The notes below the pieces were generated by a model, which saw only the letters and a program-made list of their open reading frames with translations, was not told where the DNA came from and made no database searches. The position numbers and the translations under genes are program-made. 64,000 nt of DNA from Gammaproteobacteria bacterium (GTDB lineage: Bacteria; Pseudomonadota; Gammaproteobacteria; SZUA-152): the NCBI GenBank assembly GCA_013152545.1, contig JAADGF010000068.1, positions 1-64,000 of the forward strand, given 5' to 3'. Shown here one piece after another: positions 35,387-46,655 of the stretch; the first letter of the stretch is position 1; each line of letters begins with the position of its first letter.

Positions 35387-35524
35387 GTAGTCACTTTGTC
35401 AGGTGAAGTTGAATTCAATGAAGTGTACCCGATTGCGGGCCACTAAAGGTCTCCCTGCTGCGGTCAGGGGAACCTGGTCAACCTTTTTGGCTCATACTGC
35501 CTCGAAAGCCGTGAGCAGTCGCCG
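35387..35524 (+). pseudogene. IS1595-family transposase remnant, frameshifted
   Basis: The frame VVTLSGEVEFNEVYPIAGH, then after a one-base shift KGLPAAVRG, resembles the catalytic core of IS1595 transposases (LSGEVExDExYVxAGHKGxPxAV). The DDE Asp in the VExDE motif is Asn here, and a stop and frameshift follow at about 35443. It is dead. Confidence 0.65.
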
Positions 35525-35746
35525 GGCATCTAAATTTGAACTCTTTTGAATATTTCTTTCGTATCGTCATTTCTATCTCCCTCCGTTAAGATGATTATCC
35601 TTAACTGGGGTGTACAAATCTATTGGACCACGTCACCTAACACCAGCAGATATAAACTTTACAAAACATTTTACAACTTCAATAAAAAGCCCCTACATCA
35701 GGGGCGCTTAAGGAATATATTTTACACTTATACTCTCAGGTGACTC

Positions 35747-36217
35747 CTAAAACGGAATATCGTCGTCAAAATCCGCAAAACCACCACCGGATGAAGATGA
35801 TGGGGCTGACTCTGCCGATGCCATAGCGGGTTGTGGTTTTGCACCACCAGCCCCTGTATTCATTGGGGCAGTACCGCCACCTCGGCTATCCAGCATTTGC
35901 ATTTCGTTGGCAACAATTTCAGTGGTATAACGGTCTTGACCGTCCTGCCCTTGCCATTTACGGGTTTGCAAGCGGCCTTCTACATAGACCTTGGAACCTT
36001 TCTTCAGATACTCTCCAGCAATTTCCGCCAAACGCTTAAAAAACACCACCCGATGCCATTCGGTTTTTTCCACGTTTTCACCAGTGGATTTGTCTTTCCA
36101 GGTTTCGGACGTCGCAACGGTGATGTTACAAATAGGATCACCACTTGGCATGTATTTAACTTCGGGGTCTTTACCCAAATTACCGATCAAAATGACCTTA
36201 TTCACACCGCGAGCCAT
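35747..36217 (-). CDS. ssb: Single-stranded DNA-binding protein
   Basis: A 156-residue SSB: an OB-fold domain ([20 protein letters not shown] ... [20 protein letters not shown], residues about 1-110), a Gly/Pro/Ser-rich linker, and the acidic tip DFDDDIPF that docks partner proteins. It coats ssDNA in replication and repair. TAAGGAG-like sequence precedes the start. The ssb / MFS / uvrA grouping is common in gammaproteobacteria. Confidence 0.97.
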   Translation of the reverse strand: MARGVNKVILIGNLGKDPEVKYMPSGDPICNITVATSETWKDKSTGENVEKTEWHRVVFFKRLAEIAGEYLKKGSKVYVEGRLQTRKWQGQDGQDRYTTEIVANEMQMLDSRGGGTAPMNTGAGGAKPQPAMASAESAPSSSSGGGFADFDDDIPF

Positions 36218-36473
36218 ATAGGTCTCCTTATTTTATCTTTCATATCAATATGTTATCAGTTATTTACATGGACATATGCTTATCGCCGATTTATTTCTCG
36301 CCCTGGCGCCTGATTTTATACCATTCAAGCCTGCCAACCTAGAGATTTTCACCTCAGTTAATATCGTGCTCAGCATCCTGCTTAGCCTCCTTTCCGTCTT
36401 TACTGCTATGCACTGATTTCGATCTAAACTGCAAGTGCACGATTAATAATCGAGCAGAGATAAATATTCTCAT

Positions 36474-37871
36474 TTAACTTACAGAATAGTATTGTAAGGC
36501 ATCTCGATCCAATGCGTTTAAATCCACTTTTAAATAAGCAATTTGGTCTTCAATAACAATCACCGCTTCCGCAACGCCAGTAATGCCCGTTAGCTCTGTC
36601 ACTAGACGCCTGGCGCGCTGCTCATCGACTTCACCCACTTTTATCATGTGACTGCTAAGATAACGCGGACTTTGCATGGTGGAGGCGAAGAAGAACCAAA
36701 CCACCGCCAATATCGCACACATACCAAAAACGGCCTCCATGCCAAAAGCACCGTGCAACCACCCGCCGAGGACTCCCCCGAAAAACGCGCCAATAAATTG
36801 CGAGCTGGAATACACGCCCATAGCAGTACCCTTACGGTCAGGGGACGCCATTTTAGCAATCAGTGATGGCAACGTGGCTTCCAAAATATTAAAGGCCACA
36901 AAAAATAAAAACAGTGAAAAGACGATCCCTGCCAACGTATCGTGCATTAGCATGAAAACCACTTCGGCAACTGCCAGTGTCATAATAGCGGCCGTAAACA
37001 CTTCTTTTAGGTGCCGCTTTTTTTCGGCTAATATTACAAAAGGCACCATCAGCGCCATCGATACCACCATAACAGGCAAATAAACATACCAATGACTTTC
37101 TGCTACCAAGCCTACCTCGTCACGTAGCGCCAGCGGCAACACCACAAAAGTGGCGGTTAACATCATGTGCAATACGAGTACTCCAAAATCCAAGCGGAGT
37201 AGTTGTTTGTCTTTAATCACGGTTTTCAGCTGTTGCGGCGCAGTTTGTGTGTCACGATGAAAACTGCTTCGCACCGGGTTCGGCACTATAAACGTTAAAA
37301 CAGCCACGGCCCCCAATGCTAAAACGGCGGTTAACCAAAATATACCTTGCACGCCTATCCACTGACTGAGTATGGGGCCTGCCACCAGTGATACCATAAA
37401 AGCAACTCCGATACTCATGCCGATCACTGCCATAGCAGACAATCGATTTTCCTCACGGGTTAAATCGGCCGTTAATGCCATCACTGCCGCTGCTATCGCA
37501 CCAGCACCTTGCAGCGCACGCCCTAAAATCACGCCGCCCATGGTGTCGGATAACGCGGCCACTACACTGCCAACAGCAAAAATTAACAAACCGAAGGTAA
37601 TCACTTTTTTGCGGCCGATTCGGTCGGACAGCATACCAAAAGGAATTTGCAGTAGAGCCTGGGTCAAGCCGTAAATACCAATGGCTATTCCCACTAACAT
37701 GGGGGTCATCCCTTCTAAATCTTCAGCATAAAGCGCGAATACTGGCAAAATCATAAATAACCCCATCATGCGCAAGGCATATATACTGGCTAATGAAAAT
37801 ACCGCTTTTCGTTCGGTTCGGGTCATCCCGTCTTGATTTATTTTCTTGTGTGGCGGGTTTTTATCTATCAC
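36474..37871 (-). CDS. YajR-type MFS transporter with C-terminal cytoplasmic domain
   Basis: A 465-residue protein with 12 membrane segments, the MFS loop 2-3 motif GMLSDRIGRKKV, and a soluble C-terminal domain of about 70 residues (ARRLVTELTGITGVAEAVIV ...), as in YajR's ferredoxin-like YAM domain. The substrate is unknown. The GTG start at 37871 is the longest option; Met at 37826 (MTRTERKAVFSLASIY) is equally likely. It lies between ssb and the divergent uvrA, the usual place for this transporter. Confidence 0.88.
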   Translation of the reverse strand: MIDKNPPHKKINQDGMTRTERKAVFSLASIYALRMMGLFMILPVFALYAEDLEGMTPMLVGIAIGIYGLTQALLQIPFGMLSDRIGRKKVITFGLLIFAVGSVVAALSDTMGGVILGRALQGAGAIAAAVMALTADLTREENRLSAMAVIGMSIGVAFMVSLVAGPILSQWIGVQGIFWLTAVLALGAVAVLTFIVPNPVRSSFHRDTQTAPQQLKTVIKDKQLLRLDFGVLVLHMMLTATFVVLPLALRDEVGLVAESHWYVYLPVMVVSMALMVPFVILAEKKRHLKEVFTAAIMTLAVAEVVFMLMHDTLAGIVFSLFLFFVAFNILEATLPSLIAKMASPDRKGTAMGVYSSSQFIGAFFGGVLGGWLHGAFGMEAVFGMCAILAVVWFFFASTMQSPRYLSSHMIKVGEVDEQRARRLVTELTGITGVAEAVIVIEDQIAYLKVDLNALDRDALQYYSVS

Positions 37872-37944
37872 TCCTATTAGTTCCTTTGCGTAGAGTATGG
37901 GAAACGACGTATATTAGCAGGTTAAGCTATCACCGGAAATCAAG

Positions 37945-40788
37945 ATGGACTATATTCAGTTACGTGGCGTTAGAACGCACAATCTAAAAAATATCGATTT
38001 AACGCTACCTCGCGGGAAACTTATTGTTTTTACAGGACTTTCTGGGTCCGGTAAATCATCATTGGCATTTGACACGATTTACGCAGAAGGCCAGCGGCGC
38101 TATGTGGAATCGCTATCCAGTTATGCCCGGCAGTTTTTGTCTATTATGGAGAAACCCGATGTGGATCACATTGAAGGTCTTTCTCCTGCCATCTCAATTG
38201 AACAAAAGTCAACGTCACATAATCCTCGATCCACGGTAGGAACAATTACAGAAATTTACGATTACCTGCGCCTGCTGTTTGCCCGCGCCGGGCTACCAAA
38301 ATGCCCGGATCACAATATCCAATTAGAAGCGCAAACGGTTAGCCAAATGGTTGACCAGGTATTGGCATTGCCAGAGGGTAGCAAGCTCATGCTGCTCGCG
38401 CCTGTGATTCGCAACCGCAAGGGGGAACACCTTCATTTAATCAATGACTTACGTGCCCAAGGTTATATTCGTGCGCGCATCAACGGTGAAATACACGAAC
38501 TGGACACTGCACCAGCATTAGAGCTTCATAAAAAACACACCATTGAAGTCGTAGTGGATCGATTTAAAGTCCGTGTTGACATACAACAACGCCTAGCGGA
38601 TTCTTTTGAAACAGCCTTGGCACTAACAAGCGGCGTCGCGTCAATTGCATTTATGGACGAAACAACAAAAGCCGACATTGTTTTTTCATCGCAATTTGCT
38701 TGTGCCCAGTGCGGTTATTCTATCCCCGAACTTGAACCCAGGATGTTTTCATTTAACAACCCAAGCGGCGCCTGCGCTAGCTGCGATGGCTTGGGGATTA
38801 AACAGTTTTTTGACCCATCACGTGTGGTATTACATCCGCAACTGAGTTTGCCCGCTGGCGCTATACGTGGCTGGGATCATCGTAATGCGTATTATTTTCA
38901 AATGATACAATCATTGGCGAAGCACTATCAATTCGATATTGATCGTAACTTTAACAAGCTACCTAAAGGTATTCAGGAAATTATTCTTTATGGCAGCAAA
39001 GATGAGAAAATTACGTTCCAGTACCACAGTGACCGAACGGGCGCTAGAAAAAAGAAGCAACCCTTTGAAGGAATTATCCCCAATATGGAGCGACGTTACC
39101 GTGAAACAGATTCTAGCGTAGTGCGGGAGGAACTGGCCAAATATTTAAGCAATCAACCCTGCCCTAACTGCGCTGGTACACGTTTAGCCAAACCCTCCCG
39201 CAATGTCTTTATTGCCGATTATGCATTGCCGGACATTACCGCATTATCGGTGGAGAAAGCCCATGTTTTTTTTAATCACCTTGATTTACCCGGTCGCCGT
39301 GGAAAAATCGCCGATAAAATCGTCAGTGAAATCAGTCAGCGACTCAATTTTTTAGTCAATGTGGGGTTAGATTATTTAACCCTGGAAAGAAGTGCTGATA
39401 CATTATCAGGCGGTGAAGCACAACGTATTCGACTTGCCAGCCAAATTGGTGCCGGGCTTGTGGGTGTAATGTACATCCTGGACGAACCATCCATTGGCTT
39501 ACACCAACGCGACAATCAACGCCTGCTAGACACTCTGACTTATTTGCGCGATATGGGCAACACGGTTATTGTGGTGGAACATGACGAAGATGCGATTTTA
39601 GCCGCCGATTATGTGGTGGATATCGGGCCAGGCGCTGGCATTCACGGCGGGGAAATTATTGCGCAGGGAACACCACAGCAAATACTATCGGAACACGCCT
39701 CTATCACAGGCCAATATCTGTCGGGTAAAAAATGCATCAACATCCCAACACAACGAACACCGATCGACCATTCCAGACTCATCAAAATTAACGGCGCAGC
39801 AGGGAATAATTTAAAAAATGTCAATGTAGCCATCCCTATCGGGTTAATGACCACTGTTACTGGCGTCTCAGGGTCGGGGAAATCCACCCTGATTAACGAC
39901 ACCTTGTTCCGTTTTGCCGCCAAGCATATTAACGGTAACCCAAATGATCCCGCCGAATATAAAAGCATTAACGGTTTAAATGAATTTGACAAAGTGGTTG
40001 ATATCGACCAAAGCCCCATTGGCCGTACACCACGCTCCAACCCGGCAACCTATGCGGGATTATTTACACCCATTCGGGATTTATTTGCAGGCACTCAGGA
40101 AGCCAGATCCCGCGGTTACAATCCTGGACGGTTTAGTTTCAATGTTAAAGGCGGCCGTTGTGAAGCATGTAAAGGGGATGGCGTGATCAAAGTGGAAATG
40201 CATTTTCTACCGGATATTTATGTGCCCTGTGATGTTTGCAAAGGAAAACGCTATAACCGAGAGACATTGGAAATAAAATATAAGGGACAAAATATTTACC
40301 AGGTACTGGAAATGACCGTGGAGGATGCCCATGAGTTTTTTAGTGCGGTTCCGGTACTGGCTCGAAAACTACGAACATTGATCGACGTTGGTTTGAGTTA
40401 CGTTCGCCTGGGACAAAGCGCAACAACACTATCCGGTGGTGAAGCACAACGCGTTAAACTTTCAAGGGAACTGTCAAAACGCGATACTGGCAACACACTG
40501 TATATTCTTGACGAACCCACCACAGGATTGCATTTCCACGACATTGAGCTATTGCTTGAAGTATTACATCGATTACGCGACCATGGCAACACCATCGTTG
40601 TTATTGAACATAATCTGGATGTCATCAAAACCGCTGACTGGATTGTTGATCTTGGCCCTGAAGGAGGCGACAAAGGAGGCACTATTGTCGTTGCGGGCAC
40701 CCCTGAGGATGTGGCTGCGCATAAAAAATCATACACGGGCCAGTTTCTGAAGGAAATACTCAACAAACAAATGCCCATCATAGCCTAG
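37945..40788 (+). CDS. uvrA: Excinuclease ABC subunit A
   Basis: A 947-residue damage-recognition ATPase of nucleotide excision repair. Two ABC units: Walker A at [10 protein letters not shown] (about 31-40) and [10 protein letters not shown] (about 640-650), with signature motifs [14 protein letters not shown] and [14 protein letters not shown]. Two zinc modules: CAQCGYS ... CASCDG (about 253-282) and CEACKGDG ... CDVCKGK (about 738-770). Divergent from the MFS gene, 73 bp away. I see no clear LexA box in that gap. The stop codon TAG (40786-40788) is shared with the start of a dispersed repeat (family C). Confidence 0.98.
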   Translation: MDYIQLRGVRTHNLKNIDLTLPRGKLIVFTGLSGSGKSSLAFDTIYAEGQRRYVESLSSYARQFLSIMEKPDVDHIEGLSPAISIEQKSTSHNPRSTVGTITEIYDYLRLLFARAGLPKCPDHNIQLEAQTVSQMVDQVLALPEGSKLMLLAPVIRNRKGEHLHLINDLRAQGYIRARINGEIHELDTAPALELHKKHTIEVVVDRFKVRVDIQQRLADSFETALALTSGVASIAFMDETTKADIVFSSQFACAQCGYSIPELEPRMFSFNNPSGACASCDGLGIKQFFDPSRVVLHPQLSLPAGAIRGWDHRNAYYFQMIQSLAKHYQFDIDRNFNKLPKGIQEIILYGSKDEKITFQYHSDRTGARKKKQPFEGIIPNMERRYRETDSSVVREELAKYLSNQPCPNCAGTRLAKPSRNVFIADYALPDITALSVEKAHVFFNHLDLPGRRGKIADKIVSEISQRLNFLVNVGLDYLTLERSADTLSGGEAQRIRLASQIGAGLVGVMYILDEPSIGLHQRDNQRLLDTLTYLRDMGNTVIVVEHDEDAILAADYVVDIGPGAGIHGGEIIAQGTPQQILSEHASITGQYLSGKKCINIPTQRTPIDHSRLIKINGAAGNNLKNVNVAIPIGLMTTVTGVSGSGKSTLINDTLFRFAAKHINGNPNDPAEYKSINGLNEFDKVVDIDQSPIGRTPRSNPATYAGLFTPIRDLFAGTQEARSRGYNPGRFSFNVKGGRCEACKGDGVIKVEMHFLPDIYVPCDVCKGKRYNRETLEIKYKGQNIYQVLEMTVEDAHEFFSAVPVLARKLRTLIDVGLSYVRLGQSATTLSGGEAQRVKLSRELSKRDTGNTLYILDEPTTGLHFHDIELLLEVLHRLRDHGNTIVVIEHNLDVIKTADWIVDLGPEGGDKGGTIVVAGTPEDVAAHKKSYTGQFLKEILNKQMPIIA

Positions 40789-41056
40789 GGGTGTCCGAGA
40801 ATAGAAAGCCTACTGCGAAAACGCCATATTGGCCCATTTTTACGATCATTTTCGTTAACTCAAGAGTCCCGAGTTTTCTGCAACTATTTGATTTTATTCA
40901 TATTGAACATTTTTCTGCATATCCATGAATGCTTGATAAATCAATCAGTCACAAATACGCCATCGAGAAGTTCCGGGCTCTTGCGGGGAATTTCAACATC
41001 ACCATGGAATGAAGACAGCGTACAATAAAACCGAAATCTCAAACGCCACGAGTATA
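40785..41056. repeat. Family-C repeat after uvrA and a family-A terminus
   Basis: ctaggggtgtccgagaatag and aaagcct start at the uvrA stop; the same words occur at 47975, 49328 and 50978. At 41031-41056 an inverted family-A end reads ccgaaatctcaaacgccacg then agtata. The 280-bp gap holds no gene. Confidence 0.55.
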
Positions 41057-41068
41057 GATACTATTCAT

Positions 41069-42904
41069 CTAGATCACTTTCTTCCGTTCCGCTATCCAAT
41101 CGTAAAGTTCATCAATCGGCATTGGTCTACCGTAATAATAGCCTTGAACCTGATCACAGTTCATTTCCTTGAGCAACGTAACGGTCTGACTGTCTTCTAC
41201 ACCTTCAGCAATGACCCGCAAACCAAATTTATGCCCCATTTCGATGGTTGTTCCTACAATCAATTTATCATCTTCATCGTTTGCCATATCTTTGATGAAG
41301 GCACGATCAATTTTCATTTCATTGACAGGTAATCGTTTCAGGTAAGCCAGTGAGGAGTAACCGGTACCATAGTCATCAATGGAAATTTGAACCCCCATAT
41401 TATTAAGCCGATGAAGTACATTTAATCCCAGTGACGGGTCGCGCATCATCGCACTCTCGGTAATCTCCATAATCATCCGATCCGGAGCAATGTCATTTTT
41501 TTCTAATAACATTTTGGTATACCCCACTAAGCAATCGTCGCGCAGACAGGTTGCGGAAATATTCACCGCAATGGGGATATCTATAGCGGAACCGGAAAAT
41601 TCCACTGACTGCCGCATGGCTGTATTCATAACCCATACTGTTAGCGGTTTTATAACACTATTTTGCTCAGCTAAAGGTATAAAGTCATTGGGTGGAATAA
41701 AACCATGCACGGGATGCATCCACCTGAGCAAAGCCTCCACACCAGAAACACAACCTGTTTTGATGTTTATTTTAGGTTGATATACAAGAAACAGTTCATT
41801 GGTATTAATAGCTTTTCGCAAATCAGAAATCAATGCTAACCGCAACGGATCATAGTGATCGATATCGGCAGAGTACACCACAACAGGTCGACCACTTTGT
41901 CTGGCTTTGTACAATGCTACATCTGCCTGGCGAAACAAACTATCAACTTCTGTGCTATGACGCGGCGCCAACGCAATACCGATTTGAGCCGTTATTTCCA
42001 GCACCAACCCCGGCAGTTCATAAGGAAGCGCCAGGGCAGATAAAATTCTGTGCGCCAACAACACCGCTTTCTCTTCCGAACTCAAGCCGCGCAGCACTAT
42101 AAGGAATTTACTGCCATAAAAACGCGCCACAAAATGGCCGGATTGCCCTTCAATAGGACTATCCAGCGAAATTTTATGAACGGTATCACGAAGACGCTGC
42201 AAAGTCATTCCTAATATCGTGTCTGCACTTTCAGAACCGAGTGTTTTGCAAATATCACCAAAATTTTCGAACGAAAACAACAATACAGCCAATGATTGTT
42301 TAGTGTATTTAAGCGCCTGAAGGGAATCGGTTATTTTATGATAAAGTTGTGTGGAATTTTCATTGCCAGTTAATCCTGCATTGTCACCGCAGGATATCTG
42401 TTGATGTAACTCGCCGGAGGTATTAACACAGCTGTCTTTTTCTTTTTCAGCCACGACTGAAATTTCCGCCGCTTCTATCGCCCTATGACTGCATATGCTT
42501 TTTGTCAAAAAATAATGCTCTAATAATATCTGAACCCTACAAATAATTTTTATTTCATGAGTCGGCACCACCAAATAATCTTTTGCGCCAAGCTTTAACA
42601 CCTGCTCCATTTTTTCGGTCTCACGTTGACGCGATAAAGCTAAAATAGGCACACCACCAAGATTCAATCGTTCTGTAAGGTTTTTTAACACATTCAAAGC
42701 GTTTACACTTTTCAGATCCACATTGAATAAAATCAAATCAGGCGCGGTATCCCGTAAACACTGATCAATATTCTGATTAGGCATTATGCTGAATATTTCT
42801 TTAAAACCTCGCCCATTTAGAATTTTTTTCAAACCATACAAATTTACGGCATCATCGTCAAACAATAAAATACGTGCGGTTTGTAATTGTTTCTGTTCAA
42901 TCAC
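41069..42904 (-). CDS. Response regulator with degenerate GGDEF and intact EAL domain
   Basis: A 611-residue protein: receiver domain (about 10-130; ILLFDDDAVNLYGLKKIL, Asp in LILFNVDLKS is offset, so the phosphosite is doubtful), a GGDEF domain (about 190-350) with YGSKF in place of GGDEF, and an EAL domain (about 365-605). The EAL keeps key residues: GVEALLRWMHP, NISATCL, MEITESAMM, DDYGTGYSSLAYLKRLP, and VIAEGVED. It is thus a likely c-di-GMP phosphodiesterase; the GGDEF part may only bind GTP. It is convergent with uvrA and opposed to the next GGDEF/EAL gene. Confidence 0.93.
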   Translation of the reverse strand: MIEQKQLQTARILLFDDDAVNLYGLKKILNGRGFKEIFSIMPNQNIDQCLRDTAPDLILFNVDLKSVNALNVLKNLTERLNLGGVPILALSRQRETEKMEQVLKLGAKDYLVVPTHEIKIICRVQILLEHYFLTKSICSHRAIEAAEISVVAEKEKDSCVNTSGELHQQISCGDNAGLTGNENSTQLYHKITDSLQALKYTKQSLAVLLFSFENFGDICKTLGSESADTILGMTLQRLRDTVHKISLDSPIEGQSGHFVARFYGSKFLIVLRGLSSEEKAVLLAHRILSALALPYELPGLVLEITAQIGIALAPRHSTEVDSLFRQADVALYKARQSGRPVVVYSADIDHYDPLRLALISDLRKAINTNELFLVYQPKINIKTGCVSGVEALLRWMHPVHGFIPPNDFIPLAEQNSVIKPLTVWVMNTAMRQSVEFSGSAIDIPIAVNISATCLRDDCLVGYTKMLLEKNDIAPDRMIMEITESAMMRDPSLGLNVLHRLNNMGVQISIDDYGTGYSSLAYLKRLPVNEMKIDRAFIKDMANDEDDKLIVGTTIEMGHKFGLRVIAEGVEDSQTVTLLKEMNCDQVQGYYYGRPMPIDELYDWIAERKKVI

Positions 42905-43313
42905 CGTATATTCCAGTTACTCAATTTCCCGCAAAAAACCCATTAACATAAGCGTATCAGAGTATGTATCGAATCCAGCGGCATTTTTCTTTAAGTTTTT
43001 CGTTAGACGACGATTTCAATAAAACACGACACCCAAGTAAACTTTTGAAATATAGAACAAACATGAAGCAATAATAATGATAAAAAGCCATTAGCATTAA
43101 GCGTTCGCGAATATATTTGGCCACTTCAAAATCAAGACTTTACGATTTTGACCGTAACACTATACCAGGAAACTCGGATTATCCTGCGTTTTGGCCTAAT
43201 CCCTGCCATATGAGCAGAACCAATAACGTCGGAAAATACCCGGCTACACAAAACATTAATGACTAGGCAATAGTAAATTCATCAAAATCACAAATGAATT
43301 ACCATAAAAATTA
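42905..43313. other. 409-bp divergent spacer between two c-di-GMP genes
   Basis: No coding frame stands out. A small inverted pair tcaaaatc/gattttga lies near 43126-43153. Promoters for both flanking genes are expected here but I cannot mark them. Confidence 0.35.
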
Positions 43314-46115
43314 TTGATGATACAAAGCACACCGGAAGGTAACCAAACTCTGTTCGACCTAATGCCTGTGGAAATTTTATTGCAGTTAACCGCACTCGCT
43401 ATTTTTACAACACATTATTGGGATATCCTACCAAGGCACGTTGTATTCGAGTTTATTGCTATTGTTATTAGCGTTAATTTAGTGCGGTTTTGTTTGGTAT
43501 TTACTTTGCGCTATTTCGGCAACACTAAAGCTGACGGACTGGGGAAACATGCGACGATTAGTTTCTTTGCCGGAAACATTTTAGCCGGATTAAGCTGGGG
43601 TGCCGGCTTTGTTTTGTTAAGTATGAATCAACCCCAGTTTTCGTTATCAGACTCCATCGTACCGGTATTAATGGCGGGAGTGGTAATGGCAAGTCTTGCC
43701 GGGTCAGCGCTATGGTCAGGGTTATTCATTTCATTCGCAATTCCTGCACTATTAACCCCCTTAGCATTTTTAGTTTATCAGGCATCATATGCTGAAACAA
43801 CGATCTGGGGACAGCTCATGCTGGTTTCTTTACTCATGTTTTGGGGGGCAACACGTTCTGAAAAATCCTTTCGCCGTTACCGCCAGTTGGGTAGACAGAA
43901 CATTAAACTTGTACAAGCGCTCGCCGTCGCCAAGGAAAACTCCGAAGTACACGCTTTAGCGCTTGAACGTACGCACTGTAATCTTAAAAAAGAAATGCTT
44001 GAACGCAAAGCGGTGGAGAAAAAAATAAGAGCCTCCGAAAAAGAAACCGCTCGCATTCTCTACGACATGCAAGACACCTACTTTCAAGTCGACTCCCGTG
44101 GTCTGATTAAACGCTTATCCCCTTCTATTCAAACACTAACAGGTCATTCAACAAAATCCCTGATTAACAGCCGGTTTATTGATTTATTCACCTTGCCCTG
44201 GGAGTACAAGGCACTACTAGAGAAACTCAACATGCAATCTGGATCAATACAAAGCTATGAAGCACGCTTAAAGAATACATTGGGTCATGATATTTGGGTC
44301 TCTTTCAATGTACATTACTCAAGTAACGGTTCAGATAAAACACAAGGGTTCGAAGGCACTGCCAGGGACATTACTGACAACAAAAATGCTGCTGAAAATT
44401 TATTTCAAGAAAAAGAACGCTTACACGTCACGCTGGAATCCATCGGTGACGGTGTCATTACCACAAACATAAAAGGTAACGTCGTCTACCTTAATCCGGT
44501 CGCTGAAAAAATGACTGGCTGGGATGAGGCTGAAGCAAAAGGAAAGCCGCTCAATGACATATTAACACTGACAGACGAAAACAATCGCCGCCCGGTAACG
44601 ATACCACTCACCAAGTGGTTACAGCAAAAATGCTGCGCACAACTATCTAACCCCGCAACGTTAATCAACAAAACCTTGGACAAAGAGTTTACTATTGAAT
44701 TATCCGGTTCGCCATTGCGCGATTCAGAAAATACAACGATTGGTGCCGTATTTGTCTTTCATAACGTCACCAAGCTTCGCACCTTAACCAAACAACTCAC
44801 ATACCAAGCAACACATGACTCGCTAACTGGCTTGATTAACCGTCGGGAATTTGAGTCTCGACTTGAACAAGCGATTAAAAGTGTTCGCAAAAGTGAAAAA
44901 AATCACGCCATACTGTATGTGGATCTGGATCGTTTTAAAACAGTCAATGACACTTGCGGTCACCATGTTGGTGACGAGTTACTAAAAAAACTCACCGTAA
45001 GAATACAGGGGTTATTGCGAGAATCAGACACGTTGGCACGGCTTGGCGGTGATGAGTTCGGAATATTGTTAATTGGTTGCCCACCAAAAAAAGCAGCTAG
45101 AATAGCGGAAACGATTCGAGCTAGCGTGGAAAGATATCGATTCACCTGGGAGGAGCATACATTTCGAGTGGGCACAAGTATAGGTCTAGCCCCCATTACC
45201 ACAAAAACACATGATGTAACTGAGCTACTCAGAGCAGCTGACTCGGCTTGCTATGAAGCTAAAGAAGCTGGCCGCAACCGAGTCCATTTATACCGACAAA
45301 GTAACAAGGCAATTGCTCGCCAACAAGAACAAGTGCAGTGGGTACAACGCATCCACCTAGCTCTTAAAAAACAATTATTTGAACTATACTTTCAACCTAT
45401 TGTAGCGGTAAACAACGTGCAAGGTGATTTTATTGGTGGTGAGCTGTTGGTACGCATGGTTGATGATAAAAAACCATCACCGCACAACAGCATCCCACCG
45501 AACGCATTTATACCGTCAGCTGAACGCTATCAACTTATGCCGCTCGTCGACCGTTGGGTAATATCAAAGTCTTTCAGCTTATTGGATAAACATAAACACG
45601 TTTTAGACACCTGGAACATGTGCAGTATCAACCTTTCAGGTCAGTCGCTTGGGAACATCGGTGTGCTGGATCATATTATTGCATTACTGAAAAAAACGCA
45701 GATACCAGCAAATCGGCTTTGTTTTGAAATTACCGAAAGTGTGTTAATCTCCAACTTCGATCATGCACATGAATTTATGGCAACGTTGCAAAAACTAGGG
45801 TGCCAATTTGCGTTAGATGACTTCGGTACTGGCTTAAGCTCTTTTTCCTATTTAAAAAACCTGCCTACTGATTATGTGAAATTGGACAGCGAACTGGTAA
45901 GAAATATCGCAAAAGATAAAACCAGCTATGCAATGGTCAAAGCAATCAATCAGGTTGCTCATGCAATGAATATTAAAACCATTGCCAAACACGTCGAGAC
46001 CACGAATACACTACAGGCACTTCAAAAAATGTCGGTAGACTATGCCCAAGGTTTTGTCATTGCGCCCCCAAAAGCGTTCCCGGTAATTCCCCCCAGTATC
46101 ACAAAAGCATCATAA
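43314..46115 (+). CDS. Membrane PAS-PAS-GGDEF-EAL protein, active GGDEF, variant EAL
   Basis: A 933-residue protein. The N-terminal part (about 15-190) has six or seven hydrophobic segments, a MASE-like sensor. A coiled coil and two PAS domains (about 240-355 and 365-485) follow. The GGDEF domain (about 495-660) is intact: HDSLTGLINRREFE and RLGGDEFGILL. The EAL domain (about 675-925) has ELL in place of EAL (GGELLVRM) but keeps NLSGQSL, FEITESV, DDFGTGLSSFSYLK and KLD. The protein is a likely diguanylate cyclase; phosphodiesterase activity is uncertain because the motif is altered. Confidence 0.93.
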   Translation: MMIQSTPEGNQTLFDLMPVEILLQLTALAIFTTHYWDILPRHVVFEFIAIVISVNLVRFCLVFTLRYFGNTKADGLGKHATISFFAGNILAGLSWGAGFVLLSMNQPQFSLSDSIVPVLMAGVVMASLAGSALWSGLFISFAIPALLTPLAFLVYQASYAETTIWGQLMLVSLLMFWGATRSEKSFRRYRQLGRQNIKLVQALAVAKENSEVHALALERTHCNLKKEMLERKAVEKKIRASEKETARILYDMQDTYFQVDSRGLIKRLSPSIQTLTGHSTKSLINSRFIDLFTLPWEYKALLEKLNMQSGSIQSYEARLKNTLGHDIWVSFNVHYSSNGSDKTQGFEGTARDITDNKNAAENLFQEKERLHVTLESIGDGVITTNIKGNVVYLNPVAEKMTGWDEAEAKGKPLNDILTLTDENNRRPVTIPLTKWLQQKCCAQLSNPATLINKTLDKEFTIELSGSPLRDSENTTIGAVFVFHNVTKLRTLTKQLTYQATHDSLTGLINRREFESRLEQAIKSVRKSEKNHAILYVDLDRFKTVNDTCGHHVGDELLKKLTVRIQGLLRESDTLARLGGDEFGILLIGCPPKKAARIAETIRASVERYRFTWEEHTFRVGTSIGLAPITTKTHDVTELLRAADSACYEAKEAGRNRVHLYRQSNKAIARQQEQVQWVQRIHLALKKQLFELYFQPIVAVNNVQGDFIGGELLVRMVDDKKPSPHNSIPPNAFIPSAERYQLMPLVDRWVISKSFSLLDKHKHVLDTWNMCSINLSGQSLGNIGVLDHIIALLKKTQIPANRLCFEITESVLISNFDHAHEFMATLQKLGCQFALDDFGTGLSSFSYLKNLPTDYVKLDSELVRNIAKDKTSYAMVKAINQVAHAMNIKTIAKHVETTNTLQALQKMSVDYAQGFVIAPPKAFPVIPPSITKAS

Positions 46116-46210
46116 CAACCCTAATGCTACCGAGTGCACCATCAAGACTTTGTTGACGATATGCTTGTACGAATTACTCCTGTTGCAATTACGTTTAAAA
46201 ACGACGAGCA

Positions 46211-46645
46211 TTACCCAACTATTGCTGTCATGATAATAACCGCCGCAATAACAGCCAAGCTACCGAAAAGAAACTGCTTCTCCTTAAACAGCATGAATGC
46301 TGCCCCAAGAATACCAGGAATAACCGAAAAGACACCCAATGCAATTCCCCCAGCCATCAGACCATTGCCAGTAAAAAGTTGCGACAAATACCAATGCCCA
46401 TTGGGTTGAGCGCCAACAGCATCCGTCCAAATTTGTTCAACTGTTCTGCCTTCCCATATGGATGATAATAAATAAGAAGGATCGATGTAGTTATTGTCAG
46501 TAACAAAGGTCATAACAGAACCTGCAATAACAATAAAAGTTGCCGTAATCGTACCCCAATAGATAATATCACCATAAACTATCCCTGCGATAGGCACAAC
46601 GGGGCGATCATCCTCATGGTTAATCTTGTGATTTTGTTCTTTCAT
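46211..46645 (-). CDS. Small membrane protein, DUF1634-like, beside TauE
   Basis: A 144-residue protein from the Met at 46645 (MKEQNHKINHEDDRPVVPIA), which has a TAGGAG ribosome binding site; the longer frame to 46705 would overlap tauE. It has three hydrophobic segments (about 27-52, 92-110 and 118-140). Proteins of the DUF1634 family have this size and often accompany TauE/SafE exporters. It starts 10 bp after tauE. I cannot confirm the family without a search. Confidence 0.7.
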   Translation of the reverse strand: MKEQNHKINHEDDRPVVPIAGIVYGDIIYWGTITATFIVIAGSVMTFVTDNNYIDPSYLLSSIWEGRTVEQIWTDAVGAQPNGHWYLSQLFTGNGLMAGGIALGVFSVIPGILGAAFMLFKEKQFLFGSLAVIAAVIIMTAIVG

Positions 46646-46655
46646 GTTATTACTC

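Noticed and set aside
37872..37944. A LexA (SOS) box between the MFS gene and uvrA
   Set aside because: No CTGT-N8-ACAG-like sequence is visible in the 73-bp gap.
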